NCBI GenBank assembly: GCA_033675265.1
Contig: JAUJYZ010000617.1
Coordinates: 124,001 to 188,000, forward strand
Source of the DNA: Actinostola sp. cb2023
Taxonomy: Eukaryota > Cnidaria > Anthozoa > Actiniaria > Actinostolidae
Direction: 5' to 3'
DNA: 64,000 bases
Shown one piece after another: positions 38,023-50,800 of this stretch. Position 1 is the first letter of the stretch, and the number at the start of each line of letters is the position of its first letter. Under the pieces are notes generated by a model that saw nothing but the letters and a program-made list of their open reading frames with translations, did no database searches and had not been told where the DNA came from. A program made the position numbers and the translations under genes.

Positions 38023-38483
38023 GATGTGACTGGCTCGAGGCAGGTGCAGTACAACTGATCGACAATAAGTTTCAGTCGAATTCAAATCGTTATGAATTTG
38101 CATGTTCAGCATGATATTATTGTAAGTTACTTAACAGCGCAATTAACTGTAAGAATGGTTTCCAATAGAGTCGAAATCGCAAACCCAAGGGCAAAAAAAA
38201 GAAGAAGGAAAAAAAGTGTAAGCAAAGGAGAGCTTACGACAAAAAACGGAGTACCATGCAATCGGAGTCGGAAGTGCGACGCTTTAATTCGGATGGGACT
38301 AACTGGATCAGAAGGTTTCCAGTCTTCTTCCGATTGTGATTATGAAACCAACGCTGTGTGAACTCATATTGTTTACTTCTAATGTTTAACGCACCCTCGG
38401 GGTTTATATATTAGGATTTAAGTTAACTCAGTTCTCGATTGTGTTTTCTCTAATATAATTGGAAACTAGCGGGTACACTAGTA

Positions 38484-38632
38484 GAGTGATTCCAATAAAC
38501 CTGTGCATTACTAACTACACCAATACACACTATTAGACACTCACTCTTTTGTTTTCTTTTGTTCCTTTACATCTAATAAACACTGACTGCTAATTAGTAG
38601 TGCCCAGGTTTATTGGAATCACTCTATGGGCT
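38484..38632. repeat. Single foldback MITE related to the 45-53 kb satellite
   Basis: The ends TAGAGTGATTCCAATAAACC and GGTTTATTGGAATCACTCTA are exact inverses. The interior (ACTATTAGACACTCACTCTT, GTTTTCTTTTGTT, TAATAAACACTGAC) is the same sequence as the repeat unit of the array beginning at 45487. It stands alone in intergenic DNA upstream of the PAN/EGF gene. Confidence 0.85.
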
Positions 38633-38694
38633 GCGTTGGTGTATAATGATAAATTCAATGGTTAAAGGAAATCTATAACACCGTGAAAAAGACT

Positions 38695-38905
38695 ACTTAA
38701 GGAATGGTCAACGCTTAGCGTGCGTCCATCGAGTTACAGACAATGGAAAACCGCTTGCGATTTTTTAAATGGAGCACGCGAGAATTTGGGAGAGCACGAG
38801 AGAAGCGCAAGAACTCTAGCTTCACGGGTGGAGGCTCCCAAATTCCCAAGTGCTCCATAACTCGATGGACGCACATCTAAAGCGTTGACCATTTCTCAGT
38901 TTATA
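38695..38905. repeat. Foldback family F, copy 1
   Basis: GGTCAACGCTTAGCGTGCGT-CCATCGAGTTA is mirrored by TAACTCGATGGACGCACATC-TAAAGCGTTGACC around a loop with AAGCGCAAGAACTCTAGCTT. A second copy lies at 40051-40200. Both are followed by the same unique-looking tail (CAGTTTATAACATCGGTCAC). Confidence 0.75.
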
Positions 38906-39059
38906 ACATCGGTCACTGCAATTTCAAATAAAACAATTTGATTTTCCGATTGATTTAGCGCACCCGCGCGGGAGAGCATATTGACGCGAAAGAACTCCGT
39001 AGTTCTCTATTGCTTTTTTACTCTATGTGTATATTGAAATTTAAAAGTGTCGGTACACT

Positions 39060-39215
39060 AGTAAATGGCTATGTCCGTGAAATAGTACTATTACTAAATA
39101 GTACTAAATAGTGTTATCTCCGTGTTTTTATTGTTTCATCAGTGCTATTCCTACTAATTATTTAGTACTGTTTTCAGGGACATATGGTTTGCACTCTCCA
39201 TGGGCTGCGTCGGTG
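39060..39215. repeat. Foldback family C, copy 2
   Basis: AATAGTACTATTACTAAATAG, GTGTTATCTCC, TTGTTTCATCAGTGCTATT and GGGACATATGGTTTGCACTC match 24955-25080 in inverse. Neighbouring GAAACTAGCGGGTACACTAG occurs twice (38,461 and 39,357). Confidence 0.6.
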
Positions 39216-40050
39216 TAAAGACGAAGTCAAGGTTAAGGGTGGATGTAATGAATCTATTATTTCCACTGTTGCTACATGAAACTTTTAGTCTTAGGTAAAA
39301 AATATCGTAAAATTCAAAGAAAATCTAGAAGGGACTTAGTACTTAGTTCATTAAATGGAAACTAGCGGGTACACTAGTATGGGACGTCGGTGTAAATTAT
39401 GATAAGATTTAATTTTTAAACGAAATCATAAACGTGAAAAAACTACTTAAGGAATGGTCAACGCTTTTATAAGTTACACGACGAAATCTACATAGACATA
39501 CACATTGCTTTCTACAACTCATGAGCAGTAACTGAGCTGGAAATTGGTACTTTAAATGATGGCGGCTTTCAACAGGCGAAGGTTTTCTTGAACTTTTATC
39601 GTTTTTACTGCGTTATCGAAGAAAGAGACGGATAGCATCAATTAGAAATATACGGCGGCAGGCTAAACAGAGAACTGTTTGGCTGAGAAACGTTTTTAGT
39701 TTTTTAAATGAGAACGCGGCTCAGCAATGTTGACTAACCTCGTTGTTGAGCTACAGCTAGGGTGAAGGGAAGTGTAACCCTCATTTGAACGTTTTTCTTA
39801 CGAGTGAGTGAAATTTTTGAAAAGGAAAATCTGCGCATTATCCAGAAGTACTCGTTATGTTTAAATGTTTATGTTTCTTCGGTTCAGCACACGTGCAAAT
39901 TGATGGACATTCGGAAAAGATATCCATACGAATGGAAAAGTTTAGCGGGTTCGATTTTATGTTTATGCGTTCTGTATATCTGTCATTTGGCATAAAAATG
40001 CTATTATGCTTATGAAAATGTCTAAGTTATGTTTCCTGTGTGTGAACCCA

Positions 40051-40265
40051 GGCTTTAGCGTGCGTCGATCGAGTTATGGAGCACGCGGGAATTTGGGAGA
40101 GCACGAGAGAAGCGCAAGAACTCTAGCTTCACGGGTGCTCTCCCAAATTCCCAAGTGCTCCATAACTCGATGGACGCACATCTAAAGCGTTGACCATTTC
40201 TCAGTTTATAACATCGGTCACTGCAATTTCAAATAAAACAATTTGATTTTCCGATTGATTTCAGA
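40051..40265. repeat. Foldback family F, copy 2
   Basis: Same arms as 38695-38905 (GCTTTAGCGTGCGTCGATCG and inverse) and the same right tail through GATTTTCCGATTGATTT. The intergenic stretch 39,220-40,050 holds no gene that I can support. Confidence 0.75.
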
Positions 40266-40483
40266 GCGCGCGCTATGACGATGACGTGAGCGTGTGTCCG
40301 TGGCCGTAGCGTGTGTCTGTATGTGTATGTGAAATTTAAATCGTAAAATTTTCGAAGATAAATGGCAATATTTGTCTTCGTTTACCTGTGTATTCGTGTT
40401 TTATTGTATATTTGAATGTTTCCTGGTGATTTGGTGGTGTTTATAGGGGATTTTAATCCCATCTCTAAAGACGAAGTCAAGCC

Positions 40484-41003
40484 TGTTAATGGATACTATT
40501 TGTCCAATAAATATCCAACACATCCAGCCAAACATGGCCCTATCCCGTCACTTCTTCCTGTCGAGATTCGCAAATATATACGTCCAATCTGAAAAGTTCA
40601 TCCGTGGACGGATCAGCTTCGCTACGGGCCAACCGTCATTTTACCAATCATAACTATGTGGGGGAGGGTACAAGATAAACTTTTGATGAACGCAGGGGAA
40701 AAAACAACAAAGTTTAGCTTATTTGTATCGATTTTGAAAATGGATATTCAAAATACAGTGACTATGGATGAAATTGAAAATGTTTTCGAGGTAAGACGCG
40801 TTTTATGATTTGAAATTATAGCTATATATATGGCAGTTGACAAACTTGTGCTTACCCCTCCCCCACATAGTTATGATTGGTAAAATGAATGAACTTTTCA
40901 GATTGGACGTATATATTTGCGAATCTCGACAGGAAGAAGTGACGGGATAGGGCCATGTTTGGGCTGGATGTGTTGGATATTTATTGGACAAATAGTATCC
41001 AGT
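40484..41003. repeat. Foldback family G with arms of about 160 bp
   Basis: GGATACTATTTGTCCAATAA-ATATCCAACACATCCAG and GTCACTTCTTCCTGTCGAGA on the left are mirrored on the right, ending GGACAAATAGTATCC. A single arm of the same family occurs at about 55,600-55,810 in an intron of the second PAN/EGF gene. Confidence 0.8.
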
Positions 41004-41408
41004 AAAAAATTCGTTGTGGAGTGATTTTCTGCTGATTTACGGCCTTTTGAACCAAAGCCACCGAGTCCGTAGACTCCTCACTAACCACAGGTAGCCCAAG
41101 CTCTACTCATGAGTCATGGCAGCTTTGCCTATCAGTTTTATTGAAAAACCTAAAAACACAATTTCTCTGAAAATTCTGAATAAAGTTTACTAAAACAAAC
41201 ACTGGCCACTGCGTCTTTGTACTTATTTATTGCAATAAAGTTGCTATATATGAGAAATGTTATAATTAAAAAGTGGTCTTCGTTAACAAGACCCCTTATA
41301 TGTTTGGCTGCATTTCTATCGAATAATTTTTAAATATTTTATTTATTTATTTGTTGATAGAAAAGATAATGTAAATAACGCCTTGTTCGAATACCGTAGA
41401 ATCCCGGT

Positions 41409-41412
41409 TATA

Positions 41413-41446
<34 letters not shown>

Positions 41447-41476
41447 CGGTTCCCCCCCCCCCCCCCCCCCCCCCCG
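41409..41476. repeat. Poly-C tract in two blocks
   Basis: About 35 C and 26 C are separated by TCCCGGTT and flanked by CCCGGTTATAT on both sides. The flank repeat suggests a collapsed or expanded element end. Surrounding DNA (41,004-42,200) shows no gene that I can support. Confidence 0.7.
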
Positions 41477-42216
41477 GTTATATATATAAGGGATCCCATA
41501 TACAGGTACCATACAATAATCAGGCAATTAAAATGTTGTACGTGCTTTGAAAATGAAAATCGTGCTAAAAGTCATCGGCATTTCTGGCGATTTTTACCCG
41601 ATTTTTCTTTCAAAACATTTCGATTCCTTTTCAGCCAAGTCTACCAAGAACAACCAATCTCGGTTGCTACGACGAGTTGTCTACAGTAGAATCAGTTTCG
41701 ATTCAGTGGTAGCCTCTTAGCGTTAGTTTTCGATTTTTTTAACTATCAATGATAATTAGTTAATTGTTTGAATGCTCAATATTTTTATTAATTTAAATGT
41801 TATTAATAGAAATATTGAAAAAAACTAAAAAGGTTGTCACTTGATTTGTCATTGTTGTTCAATGACAAAAATGTGACAATAATTCTTAGGTGGTGTGTTA
41901 TTTTAAAATTATTTATCGATTTTAGTCGTTTGCATTCGTCAAAATGTCGATAGTTCGTTTTTTCATAGTGAATTCTGTACTGTGTATACTGTTCATCGTG
42001 CAAAGTCATTTCAATTAATGTCAATTCATAGCCGGTAACATGCACTTCAATAGTTTCGTCGTCACCACGACTCTTAGTCTAATCAGTGCCACTTCTTGGA
42101 GACTTCATATGCCTTTATGCTAGGTTTATAGCTAGGTTTATTAGTTTCGTCGTACAGTACCACGTACATTTTGGGTTTTGAACGACTTTTTCTCTGCGAC
42201 GTTTTTTTGTAGTGGC

Positions 42217-44130
42217 AACAAGTTTTGGATTTTCAACGGCTTTTTTTCCGCTTAGCAACAATTTGGGTTTTCAACGACATCCTTTTTTGGATTTTCAACG
42301 CGGGCTTTTTTCCGCTAACTCAACATTTTGGGTTTTCAACGACGGTTTTTTTTTTGGATTTTCAACGCCTTTTTTCCGCTAGCAACATTATGGGTTTTCA
42401 ACGACGGTTTTTTTTTTGGATTTTCAACGCCTTTTTTTCCGCTAGCAACATTATGGGTTTTCAACGACGGCCTTTTTTTGGATTTTCAACGCCTTTTTTC
42501 CGCTAGCAACATTATGGGTTTTCAACGACGGTTTTTTTTTTGGATTTTCAACGCCTTTTTTTCCGCTAGCAACATTATGGGTTTTCAACGACGGCCTTTT
42601 TTTGGATTTTCAACGCCTTTTTTCCGCTCAAAGTTTCTCGCTTCATATAAACAGCTGAAATCTTCCGCTAGCAACATTATGGGTTTTCAACGATAGCCTT
42701 TTTTTGGATTTTCAACGCCTTTTTTCCGCTAGCAACATTATGGGTTTTCAACGATAGCCTTTTTTTTGGATTTTCAACGCCTTTTTTCCGCTAGCAACAT
42801 TATGGGTTTTCAACGACGGCCTTTTTTTGGATTTTCAACGACTTTTTTCCGCGAGCAACATTTTGGGTTTTCAACGACGTTTTTTTTTTGATTTTCAACG
42901 ACTTTTTCTCTGCGACGTTTTTTTGTAGTGGCAACAAGTTTTGGGTTTTCAACGGCTTTTTCAGCTTAGCAACAATTTGGGTTTTCAACGACATCCTTTT
43001 TTTGGATTTTCAACGACTTTTTTTCCGCTAGCAACATTTTGGGTTTTCAACGACGGTTTTTTTTTTTTGGATTTTCAACGCCTTTTTTCCGCTAGCAACA
43101 TTATGGGTTTTCAACGACGGCCTTTTTTTGGATTTTCAACGGCTTTTTTCCGCTAGCAACATTATGGGTTTTCAACGACGGCCTTTTTTTGGATTTTCAA
43201 CGCCTTTTTTCCGCTAGCAAAACATTATGCCTTTTTTTCAACGATAGCCTTTTTTTTGGCAAATTTTCAACGCCTTTTTTCCGCTAGCAACATTATGGTT
43301 TTTTCAACGACGGCCTTTTTTTGGATTTTCAACGACTTTTTTCCGCGAGTTTAACATTTTGGGTTTTCAACGACGTTTTTTTTTTGATTTTCAACGACTT
43401 TTTCTCTGCGACGACGTTTTTTTTGTAGTGGCAACAAGTTTTGGGTTTTCAACGGCTTTTTCAGCTTAGCAACATTTTGGGTTTTCAACGACATCCTTTT
43501 TTGGATTTTCAACGGCTTTTTTCCGCTAGCAACATTTTGGGTTTTCAACGACGGCCTTTTTTTGGATTTTCAACGACTTTTTTTCCGCTAGCAACATTTT
43601 GGGTTTTCAACGATAGCCTTTTTTTGGATTTTCAACGACTTTTTTCCGCGAGCAACATTTTGGGTTTTCAACGACGGGTTTTTTTTTATTTTCAACGACT
43701 TTTTCTCTGCGACGTTTTTTTGTAGTGGCAACAAGTTTTGGGTTTTCAACGGCTTTTTCAACTTAGCAACAATTTGGGTTTTCAACGACATCCTTTTTTT
43801 GGATTTTCAACGACTTTTTTTCCGCTAGCAACATTTTGGGTTTTCAACGACAGCATTTTTGAGGATTTTCAACGGCTTTTTTCCGCTAGCAACATTTTGG
43901 GTTTTCAAGGACGGCCTTTTTTTGGATTTTCAACGGCTTTTTTCCGCTAGCAACATTTTGGGTTTTCAACGACAGCCTTTTTTTGGATTTTCAACGGCTT
44001 TTTTCCGCTAGCAACATTTTGGGTTTTCAACGACGGCCTTTTTTTGGATTTTCAACGACTTTTTTCCGCTAGCAACATTTTGGGTTTTCAACGATAGCCT
44101 TTTTTTGGATTTTCAACGACTTTTGGGGGT
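42217..44130. repeat. Tandem array, about 58-bp unit, roughly 33 copies
   Basis: The unit combines TTTTTGGATTTTCAACG and CCGCTAGCAACATTATGGGT-TTTCAACGACGGCC. TTTTCAACG recurs every 25-30 bp. A variant block with TCTCTGCGACGTTTTTTTGT-AGTGGCAACAAG appears at about 42,190, 42,900, 43,400 and 43,700, marking higher-order repeats of 300-700 bp. Frames of Phe-rich repeats are artefacts. Confidence 0.95.
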
Positions 44131-44419
44131 TTTCCACGACCACTACTTTCATACCGTGACGCCTTAATCCTCCAAGGCCGTGCGTCTGCATAGGTGGAGG
44201 ACTACGTTTCCAGATACCTTATTTTGGCTTTCAATTTCGGGCAGTCACCGGTTTTTCGTAGCTGGCAGCGCACATTCGTTTCAACGTTTTCGAGTGTTTT
44301 GTTTCTCATGTAGCTTGTCTTTCGTTGTCAACGACTTTACGAGGTTTTCTTCAGGTTTTCAGTATTTGCTAAAGACGGATTTTTCGATTTTGGATATTGC
44401 TGCCTCCAACACCAACACA

Positions 44420-44487
44420 AACTCTGTAGTGTACTAGAGCACGCTTGGCATCGTCCAAGAGGACTGGGTGCGACTCCCAGTGGGGTT
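44420..44487 (+). tRNA. tRNA-like sequence (pseudo-tRNA or SINE head)
   Basis: Arms fold as a tRNA: acceptor AACTCTG with TGGGGTT (with G-U pairs), D-arm GTG...CAC, anticodon stem CTTGG/CCAAG, and a perfect T-arm CTGGG-TGCGACT-CCCAG. The B-box (GGTGCGACTCC) is near consensus. The anticodon loop has six bases (CATCGT) instead of seven, so it is probably not a working tRNA. Confidence 0.4.
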
Positions 44488-44619
44488 CATGGAGTTGAGG
44501 CAAATTATACCAAAATATAATTCAATTTTTCTGATCATATAAAAGCATTTTATTGCCGTAGGAAAAACAACAACCAGTATTTACAACTGTTACAAGCATA
44601 TACCCATTCTGGTCATTTT

Positions 44620-45260
44620 GGATGATTTTTGTCCATTTTGCATGCATGGCTATATCAGTATACACCTAGCTGTTTCGAAAAAGGTTGTCGGAGAGAAAGG
44701 CGATATGAGAATGGTGAATGGTCATTCTAAGACCAGATGGAACTTGTGTATGTATATACAAACAACCTGACAATTTAGTTCATAAAGCTTTCAGTTGTAA
44801 GTAATTATTACGAAACCAAAATATAATAATTTAAACTGACCAGCAGTCAACTTTGGTCTTAGAATAACCATTCTCCTATCTCCTTTCTCTCTGACAATCT
44901 TTTTTGAAATAGGTGTATAACCCACCAAAAATGACCATTTTGGACGATTTTTGACCATTATGCATAGGCATAGCCCACCAAAAATGATCATTTTGGACGA
45001 TTTTTGACTATTTTGCATGAGCTATAACCCACCAAAAATGATCATTTTGGATGATTTTTGACTATTTTACATGAGCTATAACCCACCAAAAATGATCATT
45101 TTGGACGATTTTTGACTATTTTGCATGGGCTATATAACCCACCAAAAATGACCATTTTGGACGATTTTTGACTATTTTACATGAGCTATTATAACCCACC
45201 CAAAATGATCATTTTGGACGATTTTTCACCATTTTCCATGGGCTACAGCCCACCAAAAAT
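44620..45260. repeat. Foldback plus 63-68-bp tandem repeat
   Basis: 44661-44932 is a foldback with ends TATACACCTA...AAAAAGGTTGTCGGAGAG and the inverse, related to 27064-27364. It is flanked and followed by about seven copies of a unit containing CCCACCAAAAATGATCATTT, TGGACGATTTTTGACTATTTT and TGCATGAGCTATAA. The left flank (44,620-44,660) already carries one unit, so the foldback probably landed in the array. Confidence 0.75.
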
Positions 45261-45486
45261 CCTCATTGTTGGCCATTTCGCGTGCTTTGTTTTAGTTTTC
45301 GCCATAGTTTGCACCATAGAGTGCTGTTTATCGATAACGTTGATTGAAAGAGCTGTATATTATGGAGTGTATATAATAATAAATTATTATTATTATTATT
45401 ATTATTACTATATAGCACGTGTAACTCCTTGATCAAGACTTTTGAGAATAGTTCACGTTCATTTGCCCCGTATTGCGGGCTGATAG

Positions 45487-47620
45487 AGTGATTTCAATAA
45501 ACCTGGGTACTACTCAATTAGTTGTCATTGTTTATTAGATGCAAAGAAATAAAAGAAAACAAAAGAGTGAGTGTCAGTAATAGTGTGTAATGGTGTAGTT
45601 AGCGAGTGTCTAATAGTGTGTATTGGTGTAGTTAGCGAGTGTCTAATAGTGTGTAATGGTGAAGTTAGTAGAGTGATTGCAATAAACCTGGGCACTACTA
45701 ATTAGCTGTCAGTGTTTATTAGATGCAAAGAAACAAAAGAAAACAAAAGAGTGAGTGTCAGTAATAGTGTGTAATGGTGTAGTTAGTAGAGTGATTTCAA
45801 TAAACCTGGGCACTAATAATTAGCTGTCAGTGTTTATTAGATGCAAAGAAACAAAAGAAAACAAAAGAGTGAGTGTCTAATAGTGTGTATTGGTGTAGTT
45901 AGCGAGTGTCTAATAGTGTGTAATGGTGAAGTTAGTAGAGTGATTGCAATAAACCTGGGCACTAATAATTAACTGTCCGCAGTGTTTATTAGATGCAAAG
46001 AAACAAAAGAAAACAAAAGAGTGAGTGTCAGTAATAGTGTGTAATGGTGTAGTTAGTAGAGTGATTGCAATAAACCTGGGCACTAATAATTAGCTGTCAG
46101 TGTTTATTAGATGCAAACGGAAACAAAAGAAAACAAAAGAGTGAGTGTCTAATAGTGTGTATTGGTGTAGTTAGCGAGTGTCTAATAGTGTGTAATGGTG
46201 AAGTTAGTAGAGTGATTGCAATAAACCTGGGCACTACTAATTAGCTGTCAGTGTTTATTAGATGCAAAGAAACAAAAGAAAACAAAAGAGTGAGTGTCTA
46301 ATAGTGTGTAATGGTGAAGTTAGTAGAGTGATTGCAATAAACCTGGGCACTAATAATTAGCTGTCAGTGTTTATTAGATGCAAAGAAACAAAAGAAAACA
46401 AAAGAGTGAGTGTCAGTAATAGTGTGTAATGGTGTAGTTAGTAGAGTGATTACAATAAACCTGGGCACTACTAATTAGCTGTCAGTGTTTATTAGATGCA
46501 AAGAAACAAAAGAAAACAAAAGAGTGAGTGTCAGTAATAGTGTGTATTGGTGTAGTTAGTGAGTGTCTAATAGTGTGTATTGGTGAAGTTAGTGAGTGTC
46601 TAATAGTGTGTAATGGTGAAGTTAGTAGAGTGATTTCAATAAACCTGGGCACTAATAATTAACTGTCCGCAGTGTTTATTAGATGCAAAGAAACAAAAGA
46701 AAACAAAAGAGTGAGTGTCAGTAATAGTGTGTAATGGTGTAGTTGGTAGAGTGATTGCAATAAACCTGGGCACTAATAATTAGCTGTCAGTGTTTATTAG
46801 ATGCAAAGAAACAAAAGAAAACAAAAGAGTGAGTTTCTAATAGCTAGTGTGTATTGGTGTAGTTAGTGAGTGTCAGTAATAGTGTGTAATGGTGAAGTTA
46901 GTAGAGTGATTGCAATAAACCTGGGCACTACTAATTAGCTGTCAGTGTTTATTAGATGCAAAGAAACAAAAGAAAACAAAAGAGTGAGTGTCTAATAGTG
47001 TGTATTGGTGTAGTTAGTGAGTGTCTAATAGTGTGTAATGGTGAAGTTAGTAGAGTGATTTCAATAAACCTGGGCACTAATAATTAACTGTCCGCAGTGT
47101 TTATTAGATGCAAAGAAACAAAAGAAAACAAAAGAGTGAGTGTCAGTAATAGTGTGTAATGGTGAAGTTAGTAGAGTGATTGCAATAAACCTGGGCACTA
47201 CTAATTAGCTGTCAGTGTTTATTAGATGCAAAGAAACAAAAGAAAACAAAAGAGTGAGTGTCTAATAGTGTGTATTGGTGTAGTTAGTGAGTGTCTAATA
47301 GTGTGTAATGGTGAAGTTAGTAGAGTGATTTCAATAAACCTGGGCACTAATAATTAACTGTCCGCAGTGTTTATTAGATGCAAAGAAACAAAAGAAAACA
47401 AAAGAGTGAGTGTCAGTAATAGTGTGTAATGGTGAAGTTAGTAGAGTGATTTCAATAAACCTGGGCACTACTAATTAGCTGTCAGTGTTTATTAGATGCA
47501 AAGAAACAAAAGAAAACAAAAGAGTGAGTGTCTAATAGTGTGTATTGGTGTAGTTAGCGAGTGTCTAATAGTGTGTAATGGTGAAGTTAGTAGAGTGATT
47601 GCAATAAACCTGGGCACTAC
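45487..47620. repeat. MITE-derived satellite, left part (about 16 copies)
   Basis: A unit of 117-155 bp starts TAGAGTGATTGCAATAAACC, TGGGCACTACTAATTAGCTG, and continues through TTTATTAGATGCAAAGAAAC-AAAAGAAAACAAAAGAGTG to AGTGTGTAATGGTGTAGTTAG. The length varies by one or two GTGTCTAATAGTGTGTATTG sub-repeats. The array starts with the MITE end at 45487, is interrupted by the Gypsy element at 47621, and resumes at 52638. Confidence 0.93.
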
Positions 47621-47779
47621 TGTAATATTCTAAGCCTTAGTACTAATAGAAATGACAATACAATGACACCAGCTAACTGACTCAACTTGGTCGCCTTTTA
47701 TTGCACTCGACAAGACAAAGCTACCAGACCATGCGGTCTGCCATATAAGGAAAGGTACACAGGTAACCCAATTATTACA
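47621..47779 (-). repeat. 3' LTR of the Gypsy element
   Basis: 159 bp, TG...CA bounded. In the minus-strand reading it contains CCTTATATGGCAGACC (TATA-like) and GCAATAAAAGGC (polyadenylation signal). Same sequence as 52479-52637. The polypurine tract lies directly upstream in element direction (plus-strand 47780-47793, TCTCCTTTCCCCTT). Confidence 0.95.
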
Positions 47780-47864
47780 TCTCCTTTCCCCTTAAAACAA
47801 TGGGTAAGTACTACATTTACACATACAGTCTTATAACAGTTCAGTGTTCTAGCACTGTGACAGT

Positions 47865-50800
47865 TCACAAGTTCAAACGTTCTGGAGATTTGATCTGACG
47901 CTTGGGGTATCGTCTCTCTGGGGTAGTAGCAGCACTAACAGGTACAACTGCAGGGCGTTCTTGTTCCTGTGATTCTCTTGTAGGTACTGATAGACTAGTT
48001 TCTTCACAAGTACTTCCACTGGTAGCAGGGTGACTGGGAAGTGGGAATGGGTTTTGAAATGGTGACGCCGTCACTTCTTCTACTGCTAAGTTATCTGTAG
48101 GGCATCCAGAAACTTGTTCTCCTGCAGGAAGCAGATGGTCCACATGAGCATGGCACATACGGTCTCCAACTTTGACTTGGTAAGCAAGTGGACCAATTCG
48201 GAGAATGACAGTTCCCTGGTTCCACTTATTCTTCCCACGGAAGTTTCGGACCAACACATGGTCTCCAGGCACAAACTCTCTAGTTTTGGTCCTACCTTGA
48301 TCATGCTGTTCCTTCTCCACTTGTTGCTTTTCCTCAACATGCTGAGCTAAGTTAGGCTGCAGGAGCGAAAGTCGGGTTCGCGGCTTGCGTTTCAGGAATA
48401 GTTCCGCAGGCGTTTGGTCAGTGACAGTGTGGGGAGTATTCCTGTAAGAGAACAGGAAACTTGAGAGGCGCTGCTGAGTTGTTTGGCCCTTGTCAACTTG
48501 ACTGGTTTTCAAGGCATGTTTCAGAGTTTGAACGTATCTTTCAGCTGCTCCATTTGAAGCTGGATGGTATGGAGGTGTGCGGGTGTGGGTGATTCCATTC
48601 CGCTTCATGAAGTTACCAAATTCTTCAGAAGTGAATTGAGGGCCGTTGTCCGACACTAATTCTTCAGGAAGGCCGTAGGCTGCAAACAGCACACTCAGTA
48701 AATCTATGGTTTTAGTAGCAGTAGTCGAGCTTGTTGCAAAAACTTCAGGCCACTTGGAGTGAGCATCCACTACCACCAAATAGTAGACCCCTTCAAACTC
48801 AGCATAATCTACATGTATTCTCTGCCAAACTCTGGTCGGCCACTTCCAAGGGATGAGTGGAGCAGTTACGGGTTCCTTACGTACTGATTGACAGGCTCTG
48901 CAATTACGTACCATCTCTTCAATGGCAGAGTCCAACTTTGGCCACCAAAGGTAGCTCCGTGCAAGGGCTTTCATTCGGCAGATGCCAGGGTGGTCTTCAT
49001 GCAGACTGCAAAGAATAACTGATCTGTATGCCTCAGGGATGATAACACGCAGACCCCACAACAGACAGTCCTGCTCAACAGACAATTCTAAACGTCGATG
49101 AAAGAATGGCAGCAAGCTGTCATCATTTACCTTGTCAGGCCATCCATTTTTGACAAACTGCAACACTCGTGACAGGACCGGATCCTTTCGTGTAGCATAC
49201 GAAATGTCTCTGGCAGTTACAGGAAGATCATTCACATAGCTGAAGTGAAAGATCTCACTCTCCTGAGATGTTTCAGCATGATCTACAGGCAGTCTAGATA
49301 ATGCATCAGCGTTAGCATGTGCTTCAGTATCTCTAAACTTTACATCATACTGATATGATGACAAGATTAAGGCCCACCTTTGTAGACGAGCGGCAGCTAG
49401 TGTAGGGACAGCATTCTTGGGTCCCAGAATAGTGAGTAGGGGCTTGTGATCCGTTTCCATGATGAATTTCCTGCCATACAAGTATTGGTGGAATTTCTTA
49501 ACTCCGTAGACAAGAGACAGAGCTTCTTTCTCTATCTGTCCATAGTTCTTTTCACTTGAGGACAAGGTCCTGGAAGCAAAGGCTATTGGTCGTTCCTCAC
49601 CATTCTCCATCACGTGGGAGATGACTGCACCAATGCCATATGACGAGGCGTCGCACGCCAGAACAAGTGGTAGGTTGACATCATAGTGCGTCAATACTTT
49701 TGAAGAGAGTAGCTGCTCTTTGGCACCGTTGAAGGCTTGCTGACATTCAGGTTTCCATAACCATGGTACCCCTTCTCGCAATAGGTTGTTCAATGGCTGA
49801 AGCATTGTTGACAGATTAGCGAGAAACTTGCCATAGTACTGCAGCATGCCAAGGAAGGACCTCAGCTCTGAGACACAGGTAGGTACTGGTGCATCTACAA
49901 TAGCTCTCACCTTCTCAGGGGCAGGGTGCACTCCTTCTGCATCAATCAAATGACCCAGGAACTGGACTTGGTCTTGCATGAAGGAACATTTTTCAGCTTT
50001 GAGCTGTACACCATACTGGGTCAATCTCTGCAAAACAGCTTCAAGAATCTGTAAGTGCTCTGAATGATTAGGGGCAGTAACTAATATATCATCAATGTAG
50101 CAGACCACTCTGGGAATTCCCTGCAAAATCTGGTCCATGGTGGACTGGAAGATGGCTGGGGCGCTGGCAACCCCAAAGGGAAGCCGGTTATACTGATAGA
50201 GTCCCCGGTGTGTATTAACGGTAAGGAACTTCTTGGATTCTGGGTGAAGTGTTAACTGATTGTAGGCATGCTTCAAGTCTAACTTGGTGAACCCCCCCCC
50301 CCCCCCTGCAAGTGCACTAAGTAGGTCTTGTGGGGTCGGCAAGGGGTACTGGTCTACATCCATGGCCTGGTTGACTGTGACTTTATAATCACCACATATG
50401 CGAATGGACCCATCTGACTTGGGGACAACTACAATGGGGGCAGCCCATTCGCTATGTTCTACTTTAGAGATTATCCCTTCGCTCTCTAAACGTTCTAACT
50501 CAGCCTCAACCACTCCCTTAAGTGCATAAGGGACTGGTCGAGCCTTGTGAAACTTGGGGTTAGCATCAGGTTTTACCTTGATTCTGGCTTCAAATTCTTT
50601 AATGGTGCCTAGACCATGACCAAAAACAGACTTGTACTTTGTAGTGAGCTCTTCAACCACGGTTGACACTTTAAACAGTTCCTTCCAGTTCAGACGAATA
50701 ACACTCAGCCAATTCCTTCCCAGCACTGGGGGTTGACCTTTAATTTCTGCCACAACCAGAGGGAGCTCGACCTTCAGCCCTTGATAACTTACATCCACGA

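Noticed and set aside
38092..38361. 89-codon plus frame (MNLHVQHDIIVSYLTAQ, basic then acidic)
   Set aside because: It lies directly upstream of the PAN/EGF signal-peptide exon on the other strand. I recognise no family and no exon partners.
42225..43950. Phe-rich plus frames and Lys-rich minus frames
   Set aside because: Products of the 58-bp array; frames repeat with the unit and lack any other support.
45487..47620. CRISPR-like array
   Set aside because: Regular repeats, but unit length varies, the 'spacers' are the same sequence each time, the context is eukaryotic, and the ends are those of a MITE.
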